A stretch of 41,660 bases of DNA from Rikenellaceae bacterium (GTDB lineage: Bacteria > Bacteroidota > Bacteroidia > Bacteroidales > Rikenellaceae), in contig SUZS01000022.1 in the NCBI GenBank assembly GCA_015059785.1, positions 1 to 41,660 of the forward strand, in the 5' to 3' direction. A program made the position numbers and the translations under genes. Every line of letters starts with the position of its first letter. The stretch's first letter is position 1. Of the stretch, positions 32,380 through 40,928 are shown in pieces. The notes below the pieces were generated by a model. It ran no database searches. It saw only the letters and a list, made by a program, of their open reading frames with translations, and was not told the DNA's origin.

Positions 32380-33282
32380 CTACGCCGAGACAATTTTTCG
32401 CTTTCTACGACGCCAAGTCTCTATAGTAGCAATAACACAAATAACAAAGCTAACTCCATATACAGCATAGTAAGTAGAGCCCCCTCCTAAAATCTGATAG
32501 TAGGAGTAGTGCTCCAAGTCAAGAGTAATAAGTGAATATGCTATTGCGTTGTTAATCGAATGCAGAATTATGGTAGAAAATATAGAGTTTGTATGCAGGT
32601 AGATTGTACCTAACACAAGACCCGAAACAAAGGCTGCAAACATCACTGATGGTTGAAAGTGAACAATGGCAAAAATCACCGACGAGACAACCACAGAAAG
32701 CAGCCTTCTATGGCGTCGCAGCAACGATTCAAGCACCAAACCCCTAAAGAGCAACTCCTCAAAAACTGGTGCAAAAACAACCGCCGTAACTATCGCCCAA
32801 AAGCCCTGACCCGAGCCCTGCTCAACCCTTGGCAGAAGCAGCGAAAGAGGCTCTACAACAATCTGCACAGCAATAAGCCAAATAAGACCACCAAGAATTA
32901 CATTCGGATTAAATCCACGAGACGATGCACGAGCAACACGACCCTTACCATCACGAAAACTGATATAAAAATAGAGCGATAGGCAGGCAAGAATCATAGA
33001 GAGCGGATAGATAACAGCAAAGCTCTGTCCCCTGACGACCTGAACGCCAATAAACTGTTCAATATCTATAATCTCTCCACTCAACATTTCGGGCATAGGC
33101 AGCCCTAAAGCCACGCCGACCATAGAGACAATTATCTGAGAAAAGACCACAATAGCCAGCATTGCCACAAGGTCGAACATTGTCGGGAAATCTCCCCTAT
33201 GCGGGACCTTTTCAAAGCCGTGAGACTCAAGTGGATTCTCGTCGTGCTCATCAAAGCCTGTATGTATATTTTCGTCTGTCAT
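32380..33282 (-). CDS. CPBP-family intramembrane glutamic protease, 300 aa
   Basis: An integral membrane protease of the CAAX-protease/bacteriocin-processing (Abi) family. After a ~35-residue acidic N-terminus come about seven hydrophobic segments. The three catalytic signatures are present: FEELLFRG (Glu175, Glu176, Arg180), FAIVH (His208) and HSINN (His241, Asn245). Relatives process peptides or act in stress responses; no substrate is suggested by the neighbours. It is monocistronic, transcribed away from parA, with a -7 box at 33301-33308 and a terminator at 32327-32356. Confidence 0.9.
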   Translation of the reverse strand: MTDENIHTGFDEHDENPLESHGFEKVPHRGDFPTMFDLVAMLAIVVFSQIIVSMVGVALGLPMPEMLSGEIIDIEQFIGVQVVRGQSFAVIYPLSMILACLSLYFYISFRDGKGRVARASSRGFNPNVILGGLIWLIAVQIVVEPLSLLLPRVEQGSGQGFWAIVTAVVFAPVFEELLFRGLVLESLLRRHRRLLSVVVSSVIFAIVHFQPSVMFAAFVSGLVLGTIYLHTNSIFSTIILHSINNAIAYSLITLDLEHYSYYQILGGGSTYYAVYGVSFVICVIATIETWRRRKRKIVSA

Positions 33283-33300
33283 ATATCACAAATTTGCCTA

Positions 33301-33308
33301 CAAAGATA
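33301..33308 (-). promoter_or_regulatory. -7 box of the CPBP gene
   Basis: TATCTTTG on the minus strand, 18 nt before ATG 33282. No clear -33 element. Confidence 0.45.
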
Positions 33309-33350
33309 ATCAATTTTGCGAATTTGTATGGCATTTCAATTTAATTTTAT

Positions 33351-33358
33351 TAAATTTG
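33351..33358 (+). promoter_or_regulatory. -7 box of the parA operon
   Basis: TAAATTTG, 29 nt before ATG 33388. A TTTG at 33323-33326 is 24 nt upstream, longer than the usual 19-21 spacing. Confidence 0.45.
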
Positions 33359-33387
33359 CATGATATTTTGACACTCAAACCGTAGAT

Positions 33388-34158
33388 ATGGGAAAAGTTA
33401 TAGCATTAGCGAACCAAAAAGGTGGTGTTGGAAAGACCACCACTGCGATAAATTTAGCTGCATCCATTGCCTTGCTTGGCAAGAAGGTGCTTCTTCTTGA
33501 TGCCGACCCACAGGCAAATGCCACATCAGGTCTTGGTTTTGATATCAACCTAAAGGGTATATATGAATGTATCTCTGGCGAGTGCAAGGCTGAGGATGTT
33601 ATTCTACAGAGTGAGGATGTAAAAAATCTATGGTTACTGCCATCAAGCATTGAATTAGTTGCTGCCGAAACAGAGCTTGCAACAATGGAGAATAGCCACT
33701 ACATTATCAAAAATATTGTAGACTCTGTGCGTGAGCAGTTTGACTATATCTTTATAGACTGCTCTCCTTCACTTGGCTTTACAACGGTAAACATCCTTAC
33801 TGCGGCAGACTCTATACTCATACCCGTACAGTGCGAGTATCTTGCCCTTGAGGGACTGAGCAAGCTACTCAACACCTACAACAGAGTCAAGAGCGGGCTT
33901 AATCCAAACCTTGAGATTGAGGGCTTTGTAATGACGATGTATATGCGCAATCGCCTCAACAATCAAGTTGTATCTGAGGTTCGCGAGTACTTTGGCGAGC
34001 TTGCATACGACACAATCATCCAGCGCAATGTTCGATTGGGCGAGGCTCCGTCACACGGCAAGCCCGTTATGCTCTACGACGCCTCTGCTGTTGGCGCAGT
34101 GGCATATCTAACACTGGCAAAGGAGTTCTTAAAGAGAAATAGACAGAAGAGAAAATAG
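33388..34158 (+). CDS. parA: Chromosome partitioning ATPase ParA (Soj), 256 aa
   Basis: A Walker-type ATPase that works with ParB to segregate the replication origin region. The deviant Walker A motif KGGVGKTT (11-18) with the signature lysine is present, as are DADPQANAT (switch) and [10 protein letters not shown]. The length and lack of an N-terminal DNA-binding extension fit chromosomal Soj-type ParA rather than plasmid type Ia. First gene of a plus-strand operon; parB follows after 1 nt. Confidence 0.95.
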   Translation: MGKVIALANQKGGVGKTTTAINLAASIALLGKKVLLLDADPQANATSGLGFDINLKGIYECISGECKAEDVILQSEDVKNLWLLPSSIELVAAETELATMENSHYIIKNIVDSVREQFDYIFIDCSPSLGFTTVNILTAADSILIPVQCEYLALEGLSKLLNTYNRVKSGLNPNLEIEGFVMTMYMRNRLNNQVVSEVREYFGELAYDTIIQRNVRLGEAPSHGKPVMLYDASAVGAVAYLTLAKEFLKRNRQKRK

Positions 34159-34159
34159 T

Positions 34160-35026
34160 ATGGCAAAACAGAAAGGTTTAGGTCGCGGCTTAGGCGCGAT
34201 TTTCGGAAGCGAGACAATAGATATTAAGGCAAAGCCGATGTCTGAGATGGCTGAAATTAAGGTTGAGGAGTGTATTCCTAACCCCACTCAGCCTCGTAGA
34301 ACATTTGATGAGACAGCACTTGAGGAGCTTGCAGACTCACTGCGCACGCTGGGTCTTATACAGCCAATAACCGTCCGCAAGCAGGGCGATAAGTACCTTA
34401 TCATCAGCGGAGAGCGTCGTTGGCGTGCAGCACAGCTTGCGGGGCTTGAGACTCTACCAGCATATATCCGCAATGTAGATGATGAGAATCTGCACGCTAT
34501 GGCCCTTGTTGAGAACATCCAGCGTCAGGACCTCAATGCCATTGAGATTGCGCTCGGTATGCAGCGTCTTATTGACGAGTGCGGTCTTACTCAGGATGCA
34601 CTGGCTGAGAAGGTGGGCAAGCGTCGTTCAACAATCGCAAACTATATGCGTCTGCTCCGCCTTGCAGACCCAGTTCAGCTCGCCGTAAAGGAGGGTGTGA
34701 TATCCATGGGTCACGCAAAGGCTATTGCCTCTGTTCAGAGCGACAAGCAGCAGGTGGCAGTACTAAAGAAGATTATCAAGGCAAACCTCTCTGTTCGTCA
34801 GACTGAGGATTATGTTCGTGTACTTACTGAGGGCAAGAGCAAGAGTACAACAACTGTAGACGAAGAGTACCCAGAGAGCTACACTCGTCTTGTGGAGTAT
34901 CTTGAGCAGTTCTTCTCTCAAAATATATCTATCAAGCGCACCAAGAGTGGTGGCGGAAAGATTACCATTGGCTTTGACAGCGACAGCGACATTGATCGTT
35001 TCATTGAGAAGTTTTCTAAGCAGTAG
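34160..35026 (+). CDS. parB: Chromosome partitioning protein ParB, 288 aa
   Basis: Centromere-binding CTP-dependent clamp. The N-terminal KGLGRGLGAIFG motif, the ParB/Srx domain with ENIQRQDLN and GERRWRAAQLAG (CTP-binding region ~80-125), the helix-turn-helix GLTQDALAEKVGKRRSTIANYMRLL and a C-terminal dimerisation segment are all visible. I found no obvious 16-bp parS palindrome in the window. Overlaps nothing; DUF5683 starts 1 nt after its stop. Confidence 0.95.
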   Translation: MAKQKGLGRGLGAIFGSETIDIKAKPMSEMAEIKVEECIPNPTQPRRTFDETALEELADSLRTLGLIQPITVRKQGDKYLIISGERRWRAAQLAGLETLPAYIRNVDDENLHAMALVENIQRQDLNAIEIALGMQRLIDECGLTQDALAEKVGKRRSTIANYMRLLRLADPVQLAVKEGVISMGHAKAIASVQSDKQQVAVLKKIIKANLSVRQTEDYVRVLTEGKSKSTTTVDEEYPESYTRLVEYLEQFFSQNISIKRTKSGGGKITIGFDSDSDIDRFIEKFSKQ

Positions 35027-35027
35027 T

Positions 35028-36230
35028 ATGGCAAAGGGTTACATCAAAATACTCCTTACCATTGTGGCAACGCTACTTGTCACAACGCTCTGCTTTGCGC
35101 AGGTCAATCCATACGCAAGGGCACTACGCGGAGAGAAGAGAATGGTCAGTGGCGGTATGCTTGAGAAGATTGACTCTGCAGCCATTGCTCGTCGTGACTC
35201 TATTCGCGTGCATAACCTTGCGGACTCACTCAGAACGCTACCAAAAGACTCTCTTGTTGTTGTCTCGGACTCACTGCGTATGGCACTGCCTGACTCTTTG
35301 CGACGAGTAATATTTGCCGACTCGGTTATTGGCGACAAGCGCGACTCGTTAGCAAAGGCCGAGAAGCTACGCCGCAGGGCCGAGAAGCGCGAAGGTAGAG
35401 AGCCGTTTATCAGTGACTCGATGTCTCTGCGCAAGGTTAGTATTACCTCTGCTATTCTGCCTGGATTTGGACAGATATACAACAAGCAGTATTGGAAACT
35501 GCCAATACTATACACCACCCTTGGCACATCTATCGGCATGTGGGCGCACCAACAGAGTAAGTACAAGCCACTTAAGAATCAATTTGAATTAATGACTGAC
35601 CAGGGTATGAAGCGTACCGAGGAGATGAACGCCCTGCAGCGAGAGATGATTAAGCACAACACTCTCAAGCAGACATTTATGTTTACTACGGTCGCCTCGT
35701 ACATCTACTTTATCGGCGATGCTGCTGTCTGTTATGCCACAAACGATGTCTCTTCAGTAGCGCGCGCTACTACGCTCTCTACAATCTGCCCGGGTGCTGG
35801 TCAGGTCTATAATAAGAGTTATTGGCGTGTACCTATCGTTGTCGGAGGTTTTGCAACGACAATCTACTGTATAGACTGGAATAACCGTGGTTATCAGCGA
35901 TTTAAGAAGGCATACCGACTGCGTTTTGACTACGACGAGCATCCAGAGCTATATCCAAATGGCTCGCAGGACGAGTTTGGTGGTCGCTACGCCTCGTCGT
36001 TCCTCAAGAATTTGAGAAATAGTTATCGCCGAAATCGCGACCTTTGTATAATCCTCACGGCAGGAATATATGTTCTCCAGATTGTGGATGCGCATGTAGA
36101 CGCCCATCTACGAGACTATGACATTTCGGATGATTTGAGCGTAGAGGTAACTCCAATGATTAACTACGCCTATCAGCCGGGATTGGGAACAACTGCCACT
36201 ATGGGTATGAACCTCACATTTACATTCTAA
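35028..36230 (+). CDS. DUF5683 domain-containing membrane protein, 400 aa
   Basis: A conserved Bacteroidota protein of unknown function, typically encoded after parB. I start it at ATG 35028, 1 nt after the parB stop, because the longer frame runs through parB. It has an N-terminal signal peptide (ILLTIVATLLVTTLCFAQ), then a region rich in D-S-L/R repeats (~50-115). Two paired motifs follow: ILPGFGQIYNKQYWKLPI near residue 145 and ICPGAGQVYNKSYWRVPI near 255, each followed by a hydrophobic segment, so the core is an internal repeat. The C-terminus is beta-rich and ends in Phe, which may point to the outer membrane, but this is inference. Confidence 0.85.
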   Translation: MAKGYIKILLTIVATLLVTTLCFAQVNPYARALRGEKRMVSGGMLEKIDSAAIARRDSIRVHNLADSLRTLPKDSLVVVSDSLRMALPDSLRRVIFADSVIGDKRDSLAKAEKLRRRAEKREGREPFISDSMSLRKVSITSAILPGFGQIYNKQYWKLPILYTTLGTSIGMWAHQQSKYKPLKNQFELMTDQGMKRTEEMNALQREMIKHNTLKQTFMFTTVASYIYFIGDAAVCYATNDVSSVARATTLSTICPGAGQVYNKSYWRVPIVVGGFATTIYCIDWNNRGYQRFKKAYRLRFDYDEHPELYPNGSQDEFGGRYASSFLKNLRNSYRRNRDLCIILTAGIYVLQIVDAHVDAHLRDYDISDDLSVEVTPMINYAYQPGLGTTATMGMNLTFTF

Positions 36231-36232
36231 GC

Positions 36233-37594
36233 ATGAAAAAACTCACTATATTTCTTCTCGCCACACTATGTCTATCAAGCTCTGTGGCGGGACCAGTTCG
36301 CCTGAATATCTTCAAAAAGAGGCCTAAGGCGCAAAATGTTGTTACTATCTACGACACCGTGCGCGTGGTTGTAACAGACACTATTCGCGTAGAGCCTAAG
36401 CCTGCTCCAAGGATAGACACCCTCCGCCACACCCTCACCCCAACGCAGATAGACTCTCTGCTCCATATTTGGCAGACTATGAGCATTACAGAGAGCCACG
36501 ACAGCTACTTTGAACAGTTCTCTGCGGACCTTACTGAGGAGTGCAACCTTCCGAAGGACAGCCTCTATAAGGCACGCTTGCAGGATATGGTATCGCCAGT
36601 ACATCTACCATACAACAGCGCCGTACGCAAGTATATTGACTACTACCTTGAGAATAAGTGGAGCCCAATGAGTCGTGTGCTGGGTCTGTCAAAGTTCTAC
36701 TTTCCGATTTTTGAGCAGGAACTTATCAATGCAGGTCTACCAGTAGAGTTGCGCTATTTGGCAATTATTGAATCAAACCTCAACCCTACCATCTCCTCAC
36801 GCGCTGGTGCTGTAGGCTTGTGGCAGTTTATGCCAAGCACGGGCAAGAATTTAGGTCTTGAGATTAACTCGCTTGTAGACGAGCGTTGCGACATTACGCT
36901 CTCAACACGCGCTGCCTGCAAGTTCCTCAAGCACCTCTACGACACCTTCGGCGATTGGGCATTGGCTCTGGCTGCATACAACGCAGGGCCGGGTAGAATC
37001 AGTCGCGCCCTTGCAAGGTCAGGCGGTGCAAAGACCTACTGGGATATCTACTACGACCTGAATGCCGAGACCAGAGGCTATGTGCCGAAGTTTATCGCCA
37101 CAGCATATGCCTACACATACCACAATCAGCACGGCATTACCCCAACCGCTACTCCAGAGTGCATTGCTTCGGACACAGTAACTATCCACCGCACTATGCA
37201 CCTTGGGCAAGTAGCATCTACGCTTGGCATCCCTATTGAGACGCTCAAAATTCTCAATCCGCAGTACAAGATTGACATCATCCCTGCCGCTCGCAAGCCA
37301 TACTCACTACGACTGCCGACAAACTATATCTCGCAGTTTATAGAGCATCAGGAGGAGATATATTCTAAAGATTCGCTCTACCTAAAGGAGTATATCAACC
37401 CTGCAAATCTTGATAAGAAGCGTGCCGAGGGTCTGGGATATACCTACACCGTACGCAACGGAGACAATTTGGGCATCATTGCTAAACGCAACCGCTGCAC
37501 CGTTAAGGAGATTATGCGCTGGAATAAGCTCAAGTCTACCGTTATCCGCCCGGGTCAAAAGTTAAGAATAAACCGTCCTAAACCACGCTCATAA
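36233..37594 (+). CDS. MltD-like lytic transglycosylase with LysM domains, 453 aa
   Basis: A periplasmic murein hydrolase that cleaves peptidoglycan glycan strands. Signal peptide at 1-19 (LTIFLLATLCLSSSVAG). The SLT domain spans ~155-280 with the catalytic glutamate in AIIESNLNP (Glu180), then GAVGLWQFMPSTG and ALAAYNAGPGRI. The C-terminus carries a likely degenerate LysM at ~310-370 and a clear one at ~400-450 (YTVRNGDNLGIIAKRN ... IRPGQKL). This domain order fits MltD-like proteins. The stop overlaps the mnmE start by 1 nt (TAATG). Confidence 0.92.
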   Translation: MKKLTIFLLATLCLSSSVAGPVRLNIFKKRPKAQNVVTIYDTVRVVVTDTIRVEPKPAPRIDTLRHTLTPTQIDSLLHIWQTMSITESHDSYFEQFSADLTEECNLPKDSLYKARLQDMVSPVHLPYNSAVRKYIDYYLENKWSPMSRVLGLSKFYFPIFEQELINAGLPVELRYLAIIESNLNPTISSRAGAVGLWQFMPSTGKNLGLEINSLVDERCDITLSTRAACKFLKHLYDTFGDWALALAAYNAGPGRISRALARSGGAKTYWDIYYDLNAETRGYVPKFIATAYAYTYHNQHGITPTATPECIASDTVTIHRTMHLGQVASTLGIPIETLKILNPQYKIDIIPAARKPYSLRLPTNYISQFIEHQEEIYSKDSLYLKEYINPANLDKKRAEGLGYTYTVRNGDNLGIIAKRNRCTVKEIMRWNKLKSTVIRPGQKLRINRPKPRS

Positions 37595-38919
37595 TGTTTA
37601 GTCAAGGTATCATTGTCGCTCCAGCAAGTGCCACAGGAGGTGCTATTGCAGTTATCCGCATTAGCGGCGAGGGTTCTATCGCGCTGTGCGACAAGGTCTT
37701 TCGCGGTCGAAAACCACTATCCGAGGCGACAACACATACTCTACACTACGGCAATATCGTAGATGACAATAGGGTTATTGACGATGTGCTTGTGTCGGTT
37801 TTTCACGCCCCACACTCATATACGGGCGAGCAGAGTGTAGAGATTTCTACTCATGGCTCACGATATATCGTCTCTACGATTATCTCACTACTCTGTCGTC
37901 TGGGTGCAAGACTTGCCGAGCCGGGCGAGTTCTCTGCCCGTGCCTTTGCCGCAGGGCGCATAGACCTCTCGCAGGCGGAGGCCGTTGCGGATATTATCGC
38001 TGCCGACTCTCAAGCAGCACATATCGTTGCCTCCACGCAGATGCGAGGCGGATACTCTGACACGCTTAACAACTTGAGAGATAGACTTATAGAGCTGACC
38101 TCACTGCTTGAGCTTGAGCTTGACTTTGGCGAGGAGGATGTCGTCTTTGCTGACCGAAATCGCCTACAGCAGATGCTCACTGCGACAATAGAGGTTGTCT
38201 GCCAACTCAAAAACTCGTTCCACACGGGCAATGCTATCCGCAACGGCGTTGGCGTGGCAATTATCGGCGCGCCAAATGTGGGTAAGAGTACCCTGCTCAA
38301 CCGCCTTGTGGGCGAGCAGAGGGCCATGGTCTCTGACATCGCGGGTACTACACGAGACACTATTGAGGAGAGCGTAGTTATTGACGGCATCCGCTTCCGA
38401 TTTATTGATACTGCGGGCATTCGCACTACGGACGACACTCTTGAGAAGATGGGTATTGAGCGTACAATAGCAGCAGTCAAAAAGGCACAAATCGTTGTAA
38501 GTATGGCAGAGCCAACGGGAGACTTTGAGTCAGTAGAACTCACTGAAAACCAAACTCTTATCCGTGTTGTAAACAAGGTAGATACTACATTAGAGTGCAA
38601 CTTTACAGATGCGATTTATATCTCCGCCCGCGAGAATACGGGCATTGATTTGCTGCGCAATGCCCTGCGAGAGAGAGTTGACACTACGGCAGTCTATCGC
38701 GGCGAGGCTGTAGTCTCTAACCTTCGCCACTACGAGGCTCTTACTGCCGCCTTCGCAGCACTCACATCGGCTCAAACAGCCCTTGCAAACAACATCTCCA
38801 CAGAACTACTCACTGAGGATATCCGCGTGGCTATCAACCACATAGGCGAGATTACAGGTAGCATTACCTCGGACACAATACTTCAGTCAATTTTCTCCTC
38901 GTTTTGCATCGGAAAATAG
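37594..38919 (+). CDS. mnmE: tRNA modification GTPase MnmE, 441 aa
   Basis: With MnmG, MnmE installs the 5-carboxymethylaminomethyl group at wobble U34 of tRNAs. The N-terminal folate-binding domain begins IIVAPASATGGAIAVIRISG. The G domain shows GAPNVGKS (225-232), GTTRD, DTAG (272-275) and NKVD (327-330). The C-terminal FCIGK with the essential cysteine (Cys438) is intact. The length is slightly below the usual ~455 because of a short G-domain insert region. It closes the parA-parB-DUF5683-transglycosylase run; three secreted-protein genes follow with gaps under 10 nt. Confidence 0.95.
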   Translation: MFSQGIIVAPASATGGAIAVIRISGEGSIALCDKVFRGRKPLSEATTHTLHYGNIVDDNRVIDDVLVSVFHAPHSYTGEQSVEISTHGSRYIVSTIISLLCRLGARLAEPGEFSARAFAAGRIDLSQAEAVADIIAADSQAAHIVASTQMRGGYSDTLNNLRDRLIELTSLLELELDFGEEDVVFADRNRLQQMLTATIEVVCQLKNSFHTGNAIRNGVGVAIIGAPNVGKSTLLNRLVGEQRAMVSDIAGTTRDTIEESVVIDGIRFRFIDTAGIRTTDDTLEKMGIERTIAAVKKAQIVVSMAEPTGDFESVELTENQTLIRVVNKVDTTLECNFTDAIYISARENTGIDLLRNALRERVDTTAVYRGEAVVSNLRHYEALTAAFAALTSAQTALANNISTELLTEDIRVAINHIGEITGSITSDTILQSIFSSFCIGK

Positions 38920-38927
38920 CTTTTAAT

Positions 38928-39737
38928 ATGAACAAAACATTTTTATTTTTCACTCTTTGCAGTTTGGTATTCGTTCAGTGCGCACCCAAGTTTCATAGTG
39001 AGAAGCGCGAACAAGAGTACATAAAGGCCGATAGCATTTTATGGGCTGAGTATGAAATTGAGGGCGAAAGATTAGCCGAATTATACGCCGAAAAAGAGGA
39101 CTCTTTATACATAAAGGCAGTAGAATTAGAGACCTACGCAGAGAGAAAAAACAAGGAACTTGCTCTTGAGTATTCAGCCACACCAAGTGGACTGAGACGC
39201 TGTTTTATGCTTAGATTAGATATTGAGAAGGATACCCTGAAAGATATTTTGTCTAATCTACCTCGCGACCTTCGTAGGTCACAGTGTGCAGAGGCAATCA
39301 AAGAGCATATTGCGACACAACAGATTGAAGCAGGTATGAAATTCGTTCCGATTGATGTTGTAGATGCAGATGGAAACAAATTTGTTTGGGATGAACACAG
39401 CAATAAAAACATACTGCTTATCTACGGAGGTTTGGGATGTATGGGGCGCTCTGGCCGTAGAGAACTTGCAACCTTGCGCGAGGAGTATGCAAAGGACAAC
39501 CTTGCAATAGTTGTCTACTACCCTGTTAGCACTCTTGAGGAGCTGAAAGAATTTCGCAATCAATATTCCGATGACTATATGTTTGTATCTGAATTGATGC
39601 CAGATTACTCACCATTTAAGATAAAGTATGGCGTACAGTCCACTCCAATCTGCTTTGTTATAGACAAAAGTGGAACAGTTGTACTCAAAAGCGTAGGATT
39701 TAATGCAGAACAAGTAAAAATCTGCATCAAAAAATAG
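38928..39737 (+). CDS. Thioredoxin-fold lipoprotein lacking a CXXC site, 269 aa
   Basis: A predicted lipoprotein: start at ATG 38928, lipobox FVQC with Cys18. Residues ~25-90 are charged and helical with Glu/Lys-rich repeats; ~140-269 look like a thioredoxin/TlpA fold (FVPIDVVDADGNKFVW, NILLIYGGLGC, cis-proline in STPICFVIDKSG). The active-site position reads GCMGRSGRR, so only the first cysteine (Cys171) remains and the CXXC dithiol is lost. It is therefore unlikely to be a normal thiol reductase and may serve as a binding module. It follows mnmE by 8 nt and precedes a complete TlpA-like protein by 9 nt. A longer frame from 38904 overlaps mnmE and lacks a signal peptide start. Confidence 0.8.
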   Translation: MNKTFLFFTLCSLVFVQCAPKFHSEKREQEYIKADSILWAEYEIEGERLAELYAEKEDSLYIKAVELETYAERKNKELALEYSATPSGLRRCFMLRLDIEKDTLKDILSNLPRDLRRSQCAEAIKEHIATQQIEAGMKFVPIDVVDADGNKFVWDEHSNKNILLIYGGLGCMGRSGRRELATLREEYAKDNLAIVVYYPVSTLEELKEFRNQYSDDYMFVSELMPDYSPFKIKYGVQSTPICFVIDKSGTVVLKSVGFNAEQVKICIKK

Positions 39738-39746
39738 CATCTAACT

Positions 39747-40928
39747 ATGAAAAGAGTTCTGATACTGACAGTTATCGCGCTGCTTGTTTCTTGCAATAGC
39801 AGCAGCGACTTTAGATTAACTGGCACAATCGCAAATGCCGAGGATGGCGAGATGATATGCCTATCTTATCCCGTTAGGCGTGGGGATATATGGTACAAGC
39901 AGTGTGACACAGTATACCTTGACAATGGAAAATTTCAATTCCGAGGTTGTGTTGATGGAGTTGTGCCGGCAGAGGTAACTTTTCGTAATTTGGATTGTGC
40001 GCAGCTATATTTAGAGCCTTCAAAGATTAAGTTTAGTGCCGAGCGCAGTACATTGTACGACTACTCTTTATCGGGGCTAAGCATAGGCGATGACATAAAG
40101 CAGTATCGCCAAGCATTCGCCGAGTATGAGAAGGCGGAGTATGAGAAAAACCACGAAGTATTACTCAAGAATAGTGAATGGTTAGCTGCCACAGAGGCGG
40201 GTTTAGATAGTGCAAACGACCTTTTAGCTCAGTTTTATGCAATGGTTGCCGAGCATCGTGCAATGAACAATAGGTGGCAGAAAATGGCTATTGAGTTCAT
40301 AAAATCTCATCCGAACAATGCTCTTGTGCCAAATATCATTGACAGGCTAATTCGTTTTGGGTGCGACGAGCTGACAATAGAGTCTCTTGTAAACGCGCTC
40401 ACCGTAGACCAACAGCAAAGTACTCTTGGACAGCTTATGGCTGTGCGCCACGAGATATCTAAACTTAGTGGCGGAAAGGTTGGCAGCAAAGCTCTTAATT
40501 TTACCCTCAGCACTATTAATGGAGGCAGTGTAACGCTCTCGGAGTGCTATCAAAAGGGGTATGTTCTACTTGACTTTTGGGCAAGTTGGTGCGTTCCGTG
40601 CATTAACGAGATACCAAAGCTGCAAGAGATTCATAGACTCTATGGCGACAAGTTGCAGATACTAAGCATATCTGCTGACGAGGAGACGACAGAGTGGCAC
40701 GATGCAGTGACTCAACACAACCTTACGCAGTGGCCACAACTTATAGCACAAAGGCCGATTGATGCTGATAGCTACTACTTTCCAGAGCAGGCGGATATAT
40801 TGCTTGCATACAACATAGAGCTAATCCCCTGCTTCATCCTTATTGACAGCAACGGCAACATTGTCGGCAGATGGTCGCACATAACCCCTGAAACAATCGC
40901 AGAGATAACCCCAATAATACAACAATGA
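39747..40928 (+). CDS. TlpA-like thiol-disulfide oxidoreductase lipoprotein with DUF4369-like N-domain, 393 aa
   Basis: A predicted lipoprotein (lipobox LLVSC, Cys16) facing the periplasm or cell surface. Residues ~20-110 match the DUF4369-like beta domain of Bacteroidota thioredoxins (FRLTGTIANAEDGEMICLSYP ... LDNGKFQFRG). A helical linker (~115-235) follows, then a TlpA/AhpC-like thioredoxin domain (~245-393) with WASWCVPC (Cys282, Cys285) and the cis-proline in ELIPCFILID. It probably reduces or isomerises disulfides in exported proteins. The stop overlaps the next ATG by 4 nt (ATGA), so the next gene is a likely functional partner. Confidence 0.88.
   Translation: MKRVLILTVIALLVSCNSSSDFRLTGTIANAEDGEMICLSYPVRRGDIWYKQCDTVYLDNGKFQFRGCVDGVVPAEVTFRNLDCAQLYLEPSKIKFSAERSTLYDYSLSGLSIGDDIKQYRQAFAEYEKAEYEKNHEVLLKNSEWLAATEAGLDSANDLLAQFYAMVAEHRAMNNRWQKMAIEFIKSHPNNALVPNIIDRLIRFGCDELTIESLVNALTVDQQQSTLGQLMAVRHEISKLSGGKVGSKALNFTLSTINGGSVTLSECYQKGYVLLDFWASWCVPCINEIPKLQEIHRLYGDKLQILSISADEETTEWHDAVTQHNLTQWPQLIAQRPIDADSYYFPEQADILLAYNIELIPCFILIDSNGNIVGRWSHITPETIAEITPIIQQ

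Noticed and set aside
33283..35030. parS site near parA-parB
   Set aside because: I looked for a 16-bp GTTCCACGTGGAAC-like palindrome and found none in the window.
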